Program-made: the position numbers and the translations under genes
Shown: piece by piece, positions 34,974 to 43,359 of the stretch
How the letters are laid out: every line of letters starts with the position of its first letter
Position numbering within the stretch: the first letter of the stretch is position 1
Assembly: GCA_964402715.1 (NCBI GenBank)
Contig: CAYODJ010000006.1
Span: 1-64,000 of the forward strand
Direction: 5' to 3'
DNA: 64,000 nt
Source of the DNA: CALXOD01 sp964402715
GTDB lineage: Bacteria; Verrucomicrobiota; Lentisphaeria; Victivallales; Victivallaceae
Notes under the pieces: generated by a model
The model's database searches: none
What the model saw: the letters and a program-made list of their open reading frames with translations, nothing else
What the model was told of the DNA's origin: nothing

Positions 34974-36023
34974 ATGTTTGTCGACAGAGCGACTATCACG
35001 GTGAGGGGAGGGAGCGGCGGCCACGGGTGCTGCAGTTTCCGCAGGGAGAAGTACGTACCGCGCGGCGGCCCGGATGGAGGCGACGGCGGCAGCGGCGGAG
35101 AAGTGATTCTCCGCGCGACCACCGGGCAGCAGAGTCTGGCGGATCTGCTGTACAATCGCCATTATTCCGCTCCTGACGGCAACGCCGGCAGGGGAAAGAA
35201 CATGCACGGAGGAAAGGCGCCCGACATCGTTCTGACTGTTCCGATCGGCACCGTGGTCTACGATGATGAAACCGGGGCGGAGGTCGTGGATCTGAAAAGC
35301 GACGGCCAGCAGTTTGTGATCGCCCGCGGCGGGCGCGGCGGACGCGGCAACGCCCGTTTCCTTTCCAATTTCAACCGCGCACCGCGCGATTGCGAGCCGG
35401 GGGAGCCGGGAGAGACGCGCACCGTGTCGTTGGAGTTGAAGACCATCGCCGACGTCGGTCTGGTCGGATATCCGAACGCCGGCAAATCCACGTTGCTGCG
35501 GGCTCTCTCTGCGGCGAGGCCGAAGATCGCGCCGTATCCGTTCACCACCCTGCACCCCATGGTGGGGATCGTCGAATATGACGATTATTTCCGAATCAGT
35601 CTGGCAGACATTCCGGGTCTGATTGACGGAGCGCATGCGAATATAGGATTGGGGCACGCCTTTCTGAGGCATATCGAACGCACCCATTTGCTGGCGTTTG
35701 TGCTTGACATGGGCGGTGTGGACGGGAGATGCCCGTGGGAAGACTTCAGACATCTGCAACGTGAACTGGAACTGTACATGAAGGGATTGTCCAGCCGTCC
35801 TGCGGTGATAGTCGCCAACAAGATGGATTTGCCGGAAAGCGAGGGTAATCTGACGTTGCTTCGCGAGGAGTTGTCGAATGAGGTTTGGGAAATAATTCCT
35901 GCTGCGGCGGCCGACGGAGACGTCGCCGAAGTTCGACTGAAGCTGCGTGCGGCGCTGGAAAAATCACGCCGGCGGCCTGGTTTTCGAGCGGACACCGGCT
36001 GCGGCGGAACGTGTTGCGTGTGA
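34974..36023 (+). CDS. obgE: Obg-family GTPase
   Basis: A 349-residue GTPase. The N-terminal Obg fold is glycine-rich (VRGGSGGHGCCSFRREKYVPRGGPDGGDGG). The G domain has G1 GYPNAGKST, the switch region PYPFTTLHP, G3 DIPGLI and G4 NKMD. It acts in late 50S assembly and stress responses. ATG 34974 follows TTGGAGG at a good spacing. The C-terminal extension is short and ends with cysteines (CGGTCCV). Only 3 bases separate it from the glycosyltransferase gene. Confidence 0.96.
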   Translation: MFVDRATITVRGGSGGHGCCSFRREKYVPRGGPDGGDGGSGGEVILRATTGQQSLADLLYNRHYSAPDGNAGRGKNMHGGKAPDIVLTVPIGTVVYDDETGAEVVDLKSDGQQFVIARGGRGGRGNARFLSNFNRAPRDCEPGEPGETRTVSLELKTIADVGLVGYPNAGKSTLLRALSAARPKIAPYPFTTLHPMVGIVEYDDYFRISLADIPGLIDGAHANIGLGHAFLRHIERTHLLAFVLDMGGVDGRCPWEDFRHLQRELELYMKGLSSRPAVIVANKMDLPESEGNLTLLREELSNEVWEIIPAAAADGDVAEVRLKLRAALEKSRRRPGFRADTGCGGTCCV

Positions 36024-36026
36024 ACG

Positions 36027-36749
36027 ATGAGGATTTCCGTAATCACTGTGGTGCGCAACGGCGAGCCGGTGTTGGAGGATACCATCCGCAGCGTTCTGGA
36101 GCAGGGCTACGAGGATGTTGAATATGTGCTGGTGGACGGAGCGTCCACCGACGGCACGTTGACGGTTGCGCAACGATATCGCGAGCGCCTGGCGGTTCTG
36201 ATCAGCGAGCCCGACCATGGCATATACGAGGCGATGAACAAAGGCATCCGGTGCTCCAGCGGGGATGTCATCGGACTGCTGAACGCGGGCGACCGGTATC
36301 TGCCGGGGGCTTTGCGGCTGGTTGCGGACAGTTTTCAGACTTCCGGCCTGGACGGGCGCATTTTCTGGGGCGATGTCGAATACAGCGGACGAGGACGTGT
36401 GCGAGGTTTCCGTCCGGAAAACTTGAGGATGGGCGCCTTTGCTCCGCATCCTTCGATGTTTGTGCCGAGAAAGGTGTACGAGCAGGTCGGCATGTACGAC
36501 GAGACCATGCGTCTGCTCGGAGATTACGACTTCATGTACCGGGCGGTGAATGTGTGCGGCGTGCGTCCGCTGTATGTGCCGGAAGTCGTGGCGTATTACA
36601 AGGAAGGAGGTCTGTCCGATCGTCACATTGCCGCATGTCTTTGCGAGGAGCTTCGCGTCAAATTGCGTTACGGCGCTCCCAGAGGGCTTTCCTACGGCTT
36701 GTTCCTGCTGAAAATATTGAAGAATTTGCCGCGCATGATGTTTGCATAA
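36027..36749 (+). CDS. Family 2 glycosyltransferase (WcaE-like)
   Basis: A 240-residue GT-A enzyme. Features: ISVITVVRNGEPVLEDTI at the N-terminus, VLVDGASTDGT, EPDHGIYEAMNKGI with a likely acceptor/metal region, GDVIGLLNAGDRY and HPSMFVPRKVYEQVG, then LLGDYDFMYRA. This resembles colanic-acid type transferases such as WcaE. Acceptor and sugar are unknown. Wedged between obg and rplU, it is an intruder in a ribosomal gene set, with spacing (3 bases after obg, about 80 before rplU) that suggests co-transcription. Confidence 0.88.
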   Translation: MRISVITVVRNGEPVLEDTIRSVLEQGYEDVEYVLVDGASTDGTLTVAQRYRERLAVLISEPDHGIYEAMNKGIRCSSGDVIGLLNAGDRYLPGALRLVADSFQTSGLDGRIFWGDVEYSGRGRVRGFRPENLRMGAFAPHPSMFVPRKVYEQVGMYDETMRLLGDYDFMYRAVNVCGVRPLYVPEVVAYYKEGGLSDRHIAACLCEELRVKLRYGAPRGLSYGLFLLKILKNLPRMMFA

Positions 36750-36832
36750 GCGCTGATGCGGTGTATGTTATCTGACTTTGGGTTGGCTTGGGTGCGGCGG
36801 TGCCTGTTTGTGTCATTTTAAGGAGTGCGAAG

Positions 36833-37147
36833 ATGTACGCGATTGTCAGAACCGGTGGAAAACAGTACAAAGTCAAAAGCGGCGATTTGATTGAGATAGA
36901 GAAGATTGACGCAAAGGTCGGTGACCAGGTGAATCTGGAGGAGGTGCTCGCCGTCGGCGAGGAAGGGGGGACGCTGACGGCGGGAACGCCGCTGGTGTCC
37001 GGAGCTGCGGTGTCGTGCGAGGTCGTGGATCAGTTCCGCGCGAAGAAAGTCTGGGCGTTTAAGATGAAACGGAGGAAGGGATACCGGCGGACCGTCGGTC
37101 ATCGTCAGAGTCTTACCAGAGTTAAGGTCGTCGGAATTCAGTCCTAG
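36833..37147 (+). CDS. rplU: 50S ribosomal protein L21
   Basis: A 104-residue L21 with MYAIVRTGGKQYKVKSGD at the start and the basic C-terminal block FKMKRRKGYRRTVGHRQSLT, which contacts 23S rRNA. ATG 36833 follows AAGGAG. Its position after obg and a glycosyltransferase, not before rpmA, is a rearrangement of the usual rplU-rpmA-obg order. Confidence 0.96.
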   Translation: MYAIVRTGGKQYKVKSGDLIEIEKIDAKVGDQVNLEEVLAVGEEGGTLTAGTPLVSGAAVSCEVVDQFRAKKVWAFKMKRRKGYRRTVGHRQSLTRVKVVGIQS

Positions 37148-37205
37148 ATGCCGCCCCGTCTGCGGTTGCCGGTTCTGATCGTTTTTTGTGGGATGCGTGC
37201 TGAAT

Positions 37206-38111
37206 ATGCGTTACGATGTCAACGGTGCACTGACTGAAACGGTGATTCCGGAATTGCCGTTGGTCAGCCGCGGCAAGGTGCGCGATGTCTACGATCTCGG
37301 AGATAGTCTGCTTTTCGTCGCGACCGACCGTATCAGCGCTTTCGACGTGGTCATGCCTAGCGGCGTGCCGGACAAGGGGAAGGTTCTGACGCAGATCTCC
37401 CTGTTTTGGTTCGATCTGATGTCGGGGTGGTTGGAGAATCATCTGATCTCCGCCGACGTTGCCGCCAGACCGGAATTGACCAGTTATGCCGGTGATTTGC
37501 GCGGCCGATCCATGATCGTGCGCAAGGCGGAGGTGTTGCCGGTGGAATGCATAGTCCGCGGCTACCTGGCCGGCAGCGCTTGGAAAGATTACCAGGCTTC
37601 CGGAACGGTTTCAGGTGTCCGCTTGCGGCAGGGCTATCTTCAGGCAGAGAGGCTGGATCAGGTGCTGTTCACCCCTTCCACCAAGGCGAAACAGGGCGAT
37701 CACGACGAGGCGATTTCGCAGAGTCGGCTCGAGTCTGTCGTGGGGAAGGATCGTGCCGCTGTCCTGAGGGATCTTTCGCTGAAAATCTATTGCACCGCCC
37801 GTGATTACGCCGAAAGCAGAGGTATCATCCTGGCGGACACCAAATTTGAATTCGGCGAGGTTGACGGCAGGATTATTCTGGTGGATGAAGTTCTCACGCC
37901 GGATTCAAGCCGTTTCTGGCTCAGAGATCAGTACAGGCCTGGATGCAGTCCGGCGAGCATAGACAAGCAATATGTGCGCGATTATCTGGAAACGCTTGAC
38001 TGGGACAAGACCGCGCCTGGTCCGGAACTGCCGCCTGACGTGATCCGGAAGACGGCGAGCAAATACCGCGATGCTTACCGCATTCTGACGGGAAGAACGC
38101 TTCATGTCTGA
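37206..38111 (+). CDS. purC: Phosphoribosylaminoimidazole-succinocarboxamide synthase
   Basis: A 301-residue SAICAR synthetase of the longer, yeast-like type: LVSRGKVRDVYDLGDSLLFVATDRISAFDVVMPSGVPDKG at the N-terminus, VECIVRGYLAGSAWKDY, KAKQGDHDEAIS and ILADTKFEFGE...VDEVLTPDSSRFW. It makes SAICAR from CAIR, aspartate and ATP in purine synthesis. ATG 37206 gives the family's usual N-terminus; a GTG at 37188 is in frame but adds an unrelated leader. No other pur genes are adjacent. Confidence 0.96.
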   Translation: MRYDVNGALTETVIPELPLVSRGKVRDVYDLGDSLLFVATDRISAFDVVMPSGVPDKGKVLTQISLFWFDLMSGWLENHLISADVAARPELTSYAGDLRGRSMIVRKAEVLPVECIVRGYLAGSAWKDYQASGTVSGVRLRQGYLQAERLDQVLFTPSTKAKQGDHDEAISQSRLESVVGKDRAAVLRDLSLKIYCTARDYAESRGIILADTKFEFGEVDGRIILVDEVLTPDSSRFWLRDQYRPGCSPASIDKQYVRDYLETLDWDKTAPGPELPPDVIRKTASKYRDAYRILTGRTLHV

Positions 38112-38239
38112 CATTGCTCCTCTGCCGGGCTTGGTCCGTGCGCAGCCTTGCGGGGATGGTGGAAGTCTTTGCGGTAACGGTATGCGGGACGCCTGAATTT
38201 ATGGGCTTGGGTTTCCCTGCGGACGAAGGACGACGCCGA

Positions 38240-39205
38240 ATGGAATGTAGAATGAAAATTCAGGAAATTGCGGCAAAGGCCGGGGTTTCTATGGCGACGG
38301 TGTCTCGGGTGTTCAACAATCATCCGAATGTCCGCGATGCGTTACGTTCGCGTGTGCTCGATGTCGCGCGCGAGTACGGGTATTCTCCGCGATTTAGCGT
38401 GAAGCAGCGCAACGCCGCGCTTGTCGTCTCGATGAGCGAATCCGGCCGTTCCGGGACGGGTGAAGCCGAGACGTTGATGCGTCATCTTGTCGGAGAGCTT
38501 TTCTCGAGAGGTTACCGGATAGAGGTCGTGTCGCAGGACAGTTTTGCAACACTTCAGAGAGTTCAGTTCAGCGGAGCGATCGGAATCGGAGTGGATGACG
38601 CGTTTTTTAGGAACTGGGCCATGCGTTTCGCCGTTCCGCTGGTGGTGGTCGATCGCGACGTGCCGGACGGACTTCAGGAAATATGCTCCGTGTGTTCCGA
38701 CGAGGAGCAGTCGGTCGAACTTGCCATCGGTTGCCTCGCGGCGCGTGGACATCATCTTGTCGGCTGCATCATTCGCGAGGAAGACGGCGTTCTCGACGCA
38801 TTGGCGCGGAAAAAGTGCATTTTAAAGACTCTCAAGCGGCTTGGCCTGCCCGCCGCGGAGACGCTGGTGCGGATCACCACCGAGAACGGCTACGTCGAGG
38901 ACGTCGGTAGACTTCTGCAGGCCGGAGCCGATGCTCTCTTCTGCCCGGGAGACAACGGAGGGATGGCGGCCTGCTACGCGTTGTCGCTGTACAACCGGCG
39001 TGTTCCGGCTGATGTTTCGCTTGTCGCGTCGGAATGCGTGGGTTTTTCACGTTACGCCTTGCCCCCTCAGACCACCGTGGCGCGGGATTACGCCGCGCAG
39101 GCCAAGGCGGCTGTTGACGCGTTGGATGCACGGCTGCGGCGGCAGCCTTTTCCGCAACATACCGTCATTCCCTGCCGGCTGATTCAGCGCGACAGCGTCA
39201 AATGA
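38240..39205 (+). CDS. LacI family transcriptional regulator
   Basis: A 321-residue regulator. The N-terminal helix-turn-helix reads KIQEIAAKAGVSMATVSRVFNNHPNVRDALRSRVLDVAREYGYSPR, followed by a hinge and a periplasmic-binding-protein-like effector domain with ADALFCPGDNGGMAACYALS and VPADVSLVASE. The effector is not known. ATG 38240 has GAAGGA 9 bases upstream; the ATG at 38252 is the alternative. It converges with the MFS transporter gene with one base between the stop codons. Co-regulation of that transporter is possible but unproven. Confidence 0.9.
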   Translation: MECRMKIQEIAAKAGVSMATVSRVFNNHPNVRDALRSRVLDVAREYGYSPRFSVKQRNAALVVSMSESGRSGTGEAETLMRHLVGELFSRGYRIEVVSQDSFATLQRVQFSGAIGIGVDDAFFRNWAMRFAVPLVVVDRDVPDGLQEICSVCSDEEQSVELAIGCLAARGHHLVGCIIREEDGVLDALARKKCILKTLKRLGLPAAETLVRITTENGYVEDVGRLLQAGADALFCPGDNGGMAACYALSLYNRRVPADVSLVASECVGFSRYALPPQTTVARDYAAQAKAAVDALDARLRRQPFPQHTVIPCRLIQRDSVK

Positions 39206-39206
39206 A

Positions 39207-40478
39207 TCATTCGCAGACGTTGCGTCCCATTGTTTCTCTCATGCGCCATGAACAGCGGAGTACAATCGCGGAGAACAACGTCAGCGTCATGAAAACCGCA
39301 AGGTATGAGCTGCGTCCGTAGTACATGATTCCATTGCGCATCACCGGCGCGAAAAGACTCATCAGCAGTCCGACCGCATTGCCGAATATGGCGACAGCGA
39401 CATAGGCGGAAAAATTCATCAGGGCGACGGCGACGCTGCCGAGTTGTTGGGGATTGGTCTCGTACGCCAACGGCAGAAGGATAGTCTGGATGCCCGATGT
39501 CACCGATAACATGCAAAGCAGAACTGCGAAGACGCGGCTGTGTATCCCGAACAGGACAAGCATCAGCATGGAGGTGCAGACTGAGAAAGACGTGATGCCG
39601 ACAATCCTGCAGAAAACCCGTCGGCGGTTGCCGACCAGACGGCTGGAGACGGCGAACATCAGTCCGGAGACCGCCGACAATGTGCCCATGATCGAGAGAA
39701 CCCATGCGGCGTGAACAGATGCCATGCCGCAGAAATCTTCCAGGAACTTCTTTCCGATGACGGTCTGCATCACGTAGTACAGTCCGAAATTGATGCTGCC
39801 GAACATCAGCAGATGGCGGTTGTGCCGCGTTTTAAGTAACGAAATGAACTTGCCGAATCGAATCTGAACATTCTTCTGAACAGGTGGCAGTTTAACGGTG
39901 ACGCCGCAGGACAGGAAAAGGCAGAGAAACAGCAGTGAGGAAATGCCGACGAGAAGCATCATGTTGCGGAATCCGATTGCCTCGATCCCGGCAACCAGCG
40001 GCGCGTTGGCGGCGATGGCTCCGGAATATCCGATCAGGAGTATGACGGAGACGATAAGGTTATAGTTCCGGTTGAATATTCGGATTGACTCTTTGACAAG
40101 GCTCAGGTACAGTGCGCCGGCTCCCAGGCCGGTCAGGATGCGGATTAGATAAAGCAGCGGCAGTGAATGAGTCAACGGGAACAGAATGGATCCAGCGCAG
40201 AACAGTAACCCTCCCGTTGCGATAATACGTGCGCTTCCGTAACGATCCAGCAGCAGCCCGATCACCAGCTGTGTGACGGCGTAGACATACATGAAAGCGG
40301 ATCCCAGTGCGGTTATGTATGCCGCTGATACGTGCAGTTCCTGCTGCAGCTGGTTGAAGACGGATCCCGGAATCGCAACGCGCTGAACATTTGCAAAGAA
40401 GTAAACCATCGTGCCGCATAACATCATCGCCCGCACGCGGTATTTACGGGGTATCGAGTCGGCAAAATGCATTCGCAT
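39207..40478 (-). CDS. Major facilitator superfamily transporter
   Basis: A 423-residue protein with about twelve membrane helices. The loop between helices 2 and 3 carries GLLLDRYGSARII, the MFS A-motif, and the N-terminal half has LTGLGAGALYLSLVKE. The mid-protein loop (FGKFISLLKTRHNRH) is basic and cytosolic. Substrate cannot be assigned; sugar phosphate or organic acid porters of similar size are known. A promoter at 40600-40628 would give a leader of about 115 bases. It is tail-to-tail with the LacI-type regulator. Confidence 0.85.
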   Translation of the reverse strand: MRMHFADSIPRKYRVRAMMLCGTMVYFFANVQRVAIPGSVFNQLQQELHVSAAYITALGSAFMYVYAVTQLVIGLLLDRYGSARIIATGGLLFCAGSILFPLTHSLPLLYLIRILTGLGAGALYLSLVKESIRIFNRNYNLIVSVILLIGYSGAIAANAPLVAGIEAIGFRNMMLLVGISSLLFLCLFLSCGVTVKLPPVQKNVQIRFGKFISLLKTRHNRHLLMFGSINFGLYYVMQTVIGKKFLEDFCGMASVHAAWVLSIMGTLSAVSGLMFAVSSRLVGNRRRVFCRIVGITSFSVCTSMLMLVLFGIHSRVFAVLLCMLSVTSGIQTILLPLAYETNPQQLGSVAVALMNFSAYVAVAIFGNAVGLLMSLFAPVMRNGIMYYGRSSYLAVFMTLTLFSAIVLRCSWRMRETMGRNVCE

Positions 40479-40599
40479 ATGCTGTGTGCTGCTCCTCTCT
40501 GTCTGCCGTGCTTGGAACCTGCGACTTTACGACATCCCGTTCATACGCAAATCTCACCGCACCGGCCGCGCGGGGGAAAATGAACCGCTGTGATCGGGC

Positions 40600-40628
40600 A
40601 CTATATCGCAGGTTGAAGATATTTACAA
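40600..40628 (-). promoter_or_regulatory. Promoter for the MFS transporter
   Basis: Minus strand TTGTAA (40628-40623), 17-base spacer, TATAGT (40605-40600). Confidence 0.55.
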
Positions 40629-41281
40629 GATGAGGCGTCAGATGTTTTGACGCGCTCTGCGGAGCATATTTGACGGTTGCATGTGTCAATATCCATACGT
40701 GAGTCTCATGCGCGGTTTCGGCGCTTCTGAGCGGGGGCTGTCCGGGACATCCGAGAGAACAGCTTCAAATGCCGCTGCGGACTCAACGGCGCGATGGAGA
40801 CCGCCGAACCGGTCATTTTTTTCCGGGGGCAAGGTGTCGAATGCGTTTGCTGCCGAGGAACGAGCATCCGGCTGAGTGAGATGTTTTGTTATTGCCAGAC
40901 TGATCGGGAGTGACGTTCCGGAATTCCGGAGTGTCGTTGTGTACCGACGGTATGTTCCCTTTGCCGTGGCATACAAAACGGGAGGACTCCGCGACGCATC
41001 CGGCGGTGAACTGCGGCCTGAGCGGTGACCGACGGAAACCGGCACAGGAAATGATGTCCCGGATTCAGGTTCATCGACGGCGCGAGAAAGACTCGGAGCG
41101 AACGCAGGACGGGATGAGAACTTTGCCGGCAACACATGTTTCATCCGCTTCCCTGCATGTTTGCATCGGTTTTTTTCCGGCTGCCGCATGTCCGATCTCC
41201 GTTTTTGAACTGGAATCGTTGTGAGGCAGAGGTTATCTTATACCGAAACCGGTGCCGGGTGATGCGAAAGGGAGCTGGAAA
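40629..41281. other. Intergenic, no supported gene
   Basis: A frame on the minus strand (40686-41189) gives a Ser/Pro/Arg-rich translation with no family similarity or site and was not accepted. The segment includes the upstream region of larE, where no good box pair was found. Confidence 0.5.
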
Positions 41282-42121
41282 ATGGCGGAAATTCTGGAGA
41301 AGCAGGAACGCCTGCGAGAGTATTTGCGCGATGTCGGAAGCGTTGTTGTCGCCTTTTCGTCCGGAGTCGATTCAACCTATCTGCTGAAAATGGCTCATGA
41401 TGTGCTCGCCGACAGAGCCATTGCCGTCACCGCTCGTTCACACTCATTTCCCGAGCGCGAGCTCAATGAGGCTAGAAGGTTCTGCGATTCCGAAAGAATT
41501 GAGCAAATCATCGTGGACTCCGAGGAGTTGGACGTGGAAGGGTTTCGGCAGAATCCGGTTAACCGCTGCTATCTGTGCAAGCGCGCGCTGTTCACGAAAA
41601 TCTGGGAGACGGCCCGGAGACATGGCATATCCTGCGTGGTTGAGGGTTCCAACCTGGATGATGTCGGCGATTACCGTCCCGGCCTGACCGCAGTGGCGGA
41701 ACTTGGCGTCAAAAGTCCGCTGCGCGAGGTTGGTTTACACAAGGATGAGATTCGCGAGCTCTCGCGCATCCTTAATCTGCCGACATGGGACAAGCAATCC
41801 TTTGCCTGTCTCTCCTCGCGTTTCGTATACGGAGAGACCATCAGCGAGGAGAAACTGAGAATGGTGGATCTGGCGGAACAGCGGCTTCTGGATCTCGGCT
41901 TCCGCCAGGTGCGGGTGCGGGTGCACGGCGAGCTGGCAAGGATAGAGATTGCGAAAGCGGAGTTCGGAAAACTTTTCCCGCAGCTGGTCGATCAGATATC
42001 CAGCTATTTTCGTCAGCTTGGTTTCCTGTATGTGACCTTGGATCTGGAGGGATACCAGAGCGGAAGTATGAACAGGGGTCTGCCGATCTTCAATGGGAGG
42101 ACGTCGGGCGGCGGCAAGTGA
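41282..42121 (+). CDS. larE: ATP-dependent sulfur transferase LarE
   Basis: A 279-residue LarE. The PP-loop is SSGVDSTYLLKMA near residue 27, used to adenylate a cofactor precursor. A CxxC region (NRCYLCKRALF) and the later FACLSSRF follow; the last contains the cysteine thought to donate its sulfur in sacrificial LarE enzymes. C-terminal VRVRVHGELARIEI is typical. LarE helps build the nickel-pincer cofactor of lactate racemase-type enzymes. No larB, larC or larA is nearby, so the partner genes must be elsewhere. ATG 41282 follows GGAG. Confidence 0.9.
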   Translation: MAEILEKQERLREYLRDVGSVVVAFSSGVDSTYLLKMAHDVLADRAIAVTARSHSFPERELNEARRFCDSERIEQIIVDSEELDVEGFRQNPVNRCYLCKRALFTKIWETARRHGISCVVEGSNLDDVGDYRPGLTAVAELGVKSPLREVGLHKDEIRELSRILNLPTWDKQSFACLSSRFVYGETISEEKLRMVDLAEQRLLDLGFRQVRVRVHGELARIEIAKAEFGKLFPQLVDQISSYFRQLGFLYVTLDLEGYQSGSMNRGLPIFNGRTSGGGK

Positions 42122-42611
42122 CGCGACACGCGGCTATTCTCCTGTCCATTTCCGTTTTGGAGTTGTGCGCAGACGGACATTGATTTGAGGAGTGTCGTTC
42201 CGGCGTCGCTGTCCGATCCGGTGGTCGTCCAGCGGGACGCGGCTGCCCGGATGACCTGGGGGTTCCGACGAATTCACGGCCGGCAATGTTTTTGCAGCGG
42301 CGGTATGCGTCAGGATGTTTACAGTGGTCTTTGGTTTCCGCCGCCCCGCATTTCCCCGTGAGGCAGGCAGGAACTTTCCGTTCCATATGAGTCCGGATTC
42401 GCCGTACGCAGGCAATGCCGCCGGGAGTGTCAGCATGCGTTGTCGCATGGACGTGTCGCAGTCTGCTTCCGTTTGCGATGCTTCTTTTCCCTGGCCGCGG
42501 CAAAACTCTCCGCTGTGCCGCTCCGTCCGAGCATAATGATGAAGCCTTGCAGCAGTCTTTGCCGCAGGAGTCGCGGTGTTTTTCGCGGCGCTTTATTGAG
42601 ACGGGAAAATC
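42122..42611. other. Intergenic, no supported gene
   Basis: About 490 bases between larE and the ferritin promoter with no coding signal, tRNA or terminator hairpin that I can defend. Confidence 0.5.
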
Positions 42612-42640
42612 TTGCAAAAGCGCCGCATCGATGGTATGGT
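42612..42640 (+). promoter_or_regulatory. Promoter for the ferritin gene
   Basis: TTGCAA (42612-42617), 17-base spacer, TATGGT (42635-42640). A Fur-type operator was not recognised. Confidence 0.5.
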
Positions 42641-42684
42641 AGGTGAGTCGCAGCGAAGATTTGATTGTCAGAAAGGAAAAGATG

Positions 42685-43203
42685 ATGAAGAAAGAGCTTG
42701 CGAATGCCCTCAGTGCTCAGATGGTCTTTGAACTTTATTCCAGTTACATCTATCTGGGACTTGCCTCGATTCTTGAAAAGTTGAAACTTCCGGGCGCGGC
42801 GCACTGGATGCGGGTTCAGGTTGACGAGGAGATCATCCATGCCGGTATTTTTTACAACTACCTCAACGATCAGGGTGAGAATATTGTGCTTGACGACATC
42901 AAGAAGCCGGAACTTGACGGAGTCAGAACACCGCTTGCCGCTTTCCAGCAGGCGCTTAAACACGAGAAACTTGTCACCGTGCGCGTCAATAAGCTAGCGG
43001 AGATTTCGTTGAGATCCGGCGAATACGCCACCATGGCTTTTTTAAATTATTTTGTCACGGAGCAGGTGCAGGAGGAACGTTCCGTCCAAGCCATCATCGA
43101 CAAATTGGAAAGAGCGGGTGACGACGAAAAAGCGTTGCTATTCATCGACGCCGAGCTGCAGAATCGTCCGGCGGCGACTCCGCCCGCTGCGGCGCAGGAC
43201 TGA
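42685..43203 (+). CDS. Non-heme ferritin
   Basis: A 172-residue ferritin. The four-helix bundle has ferroxidase-centre ligands in MVFELYSSYIYL (Glu), VDEEIIHAGIF (Glu, Glu, His), and later glutamates in EQVQEE. A short Ala/Pro tail follows. It stores iron as a 24-mer and is close in length to bacterial FtnA. ATG 42685 has a spacing of 7 from AGGA; ATG 42682 adds one residue. With the reverse rubrerythrin, it shows iron and peroxide handling in the genome. Confidence 0.93.
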   Translation: MKKELANALSAQMVFELYSSYIYLGLASILEKLKLPGAAHWMRVQVDEEIIHAGIFYNYLNDQGENIVLDDIKKPELDGVRTPLAAFQQALKHEKLVTVRVNKLAEISLRSGEYATMAFLNYFVTEQVQEERSVQAIIDKLERAGDDEKALLFIDAELQNRPAATPPAAAQD

Positions 43204-43359
43204 CGCCGCCCGCGGTTTTTCAGATTCTCCTGTCGACTGGATGGCGCACCCGCCATTGTCGGCAGGATTTTTTGTCTCCATGTCAAGTTCACATTGAACA
43301 GGAGACTCGGAACCGGCGGCTTCCCGTCACCGGTAACCGCGTCAGGCGAATCGAGCGGG

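Noticed and set aside
40686..41189. Minus-strand frame of 167 codons in a large intergenic gap
   Set aside because: Ser/Pro/Arg-rich, no ribosome site and no similarity; treated as noncoding.
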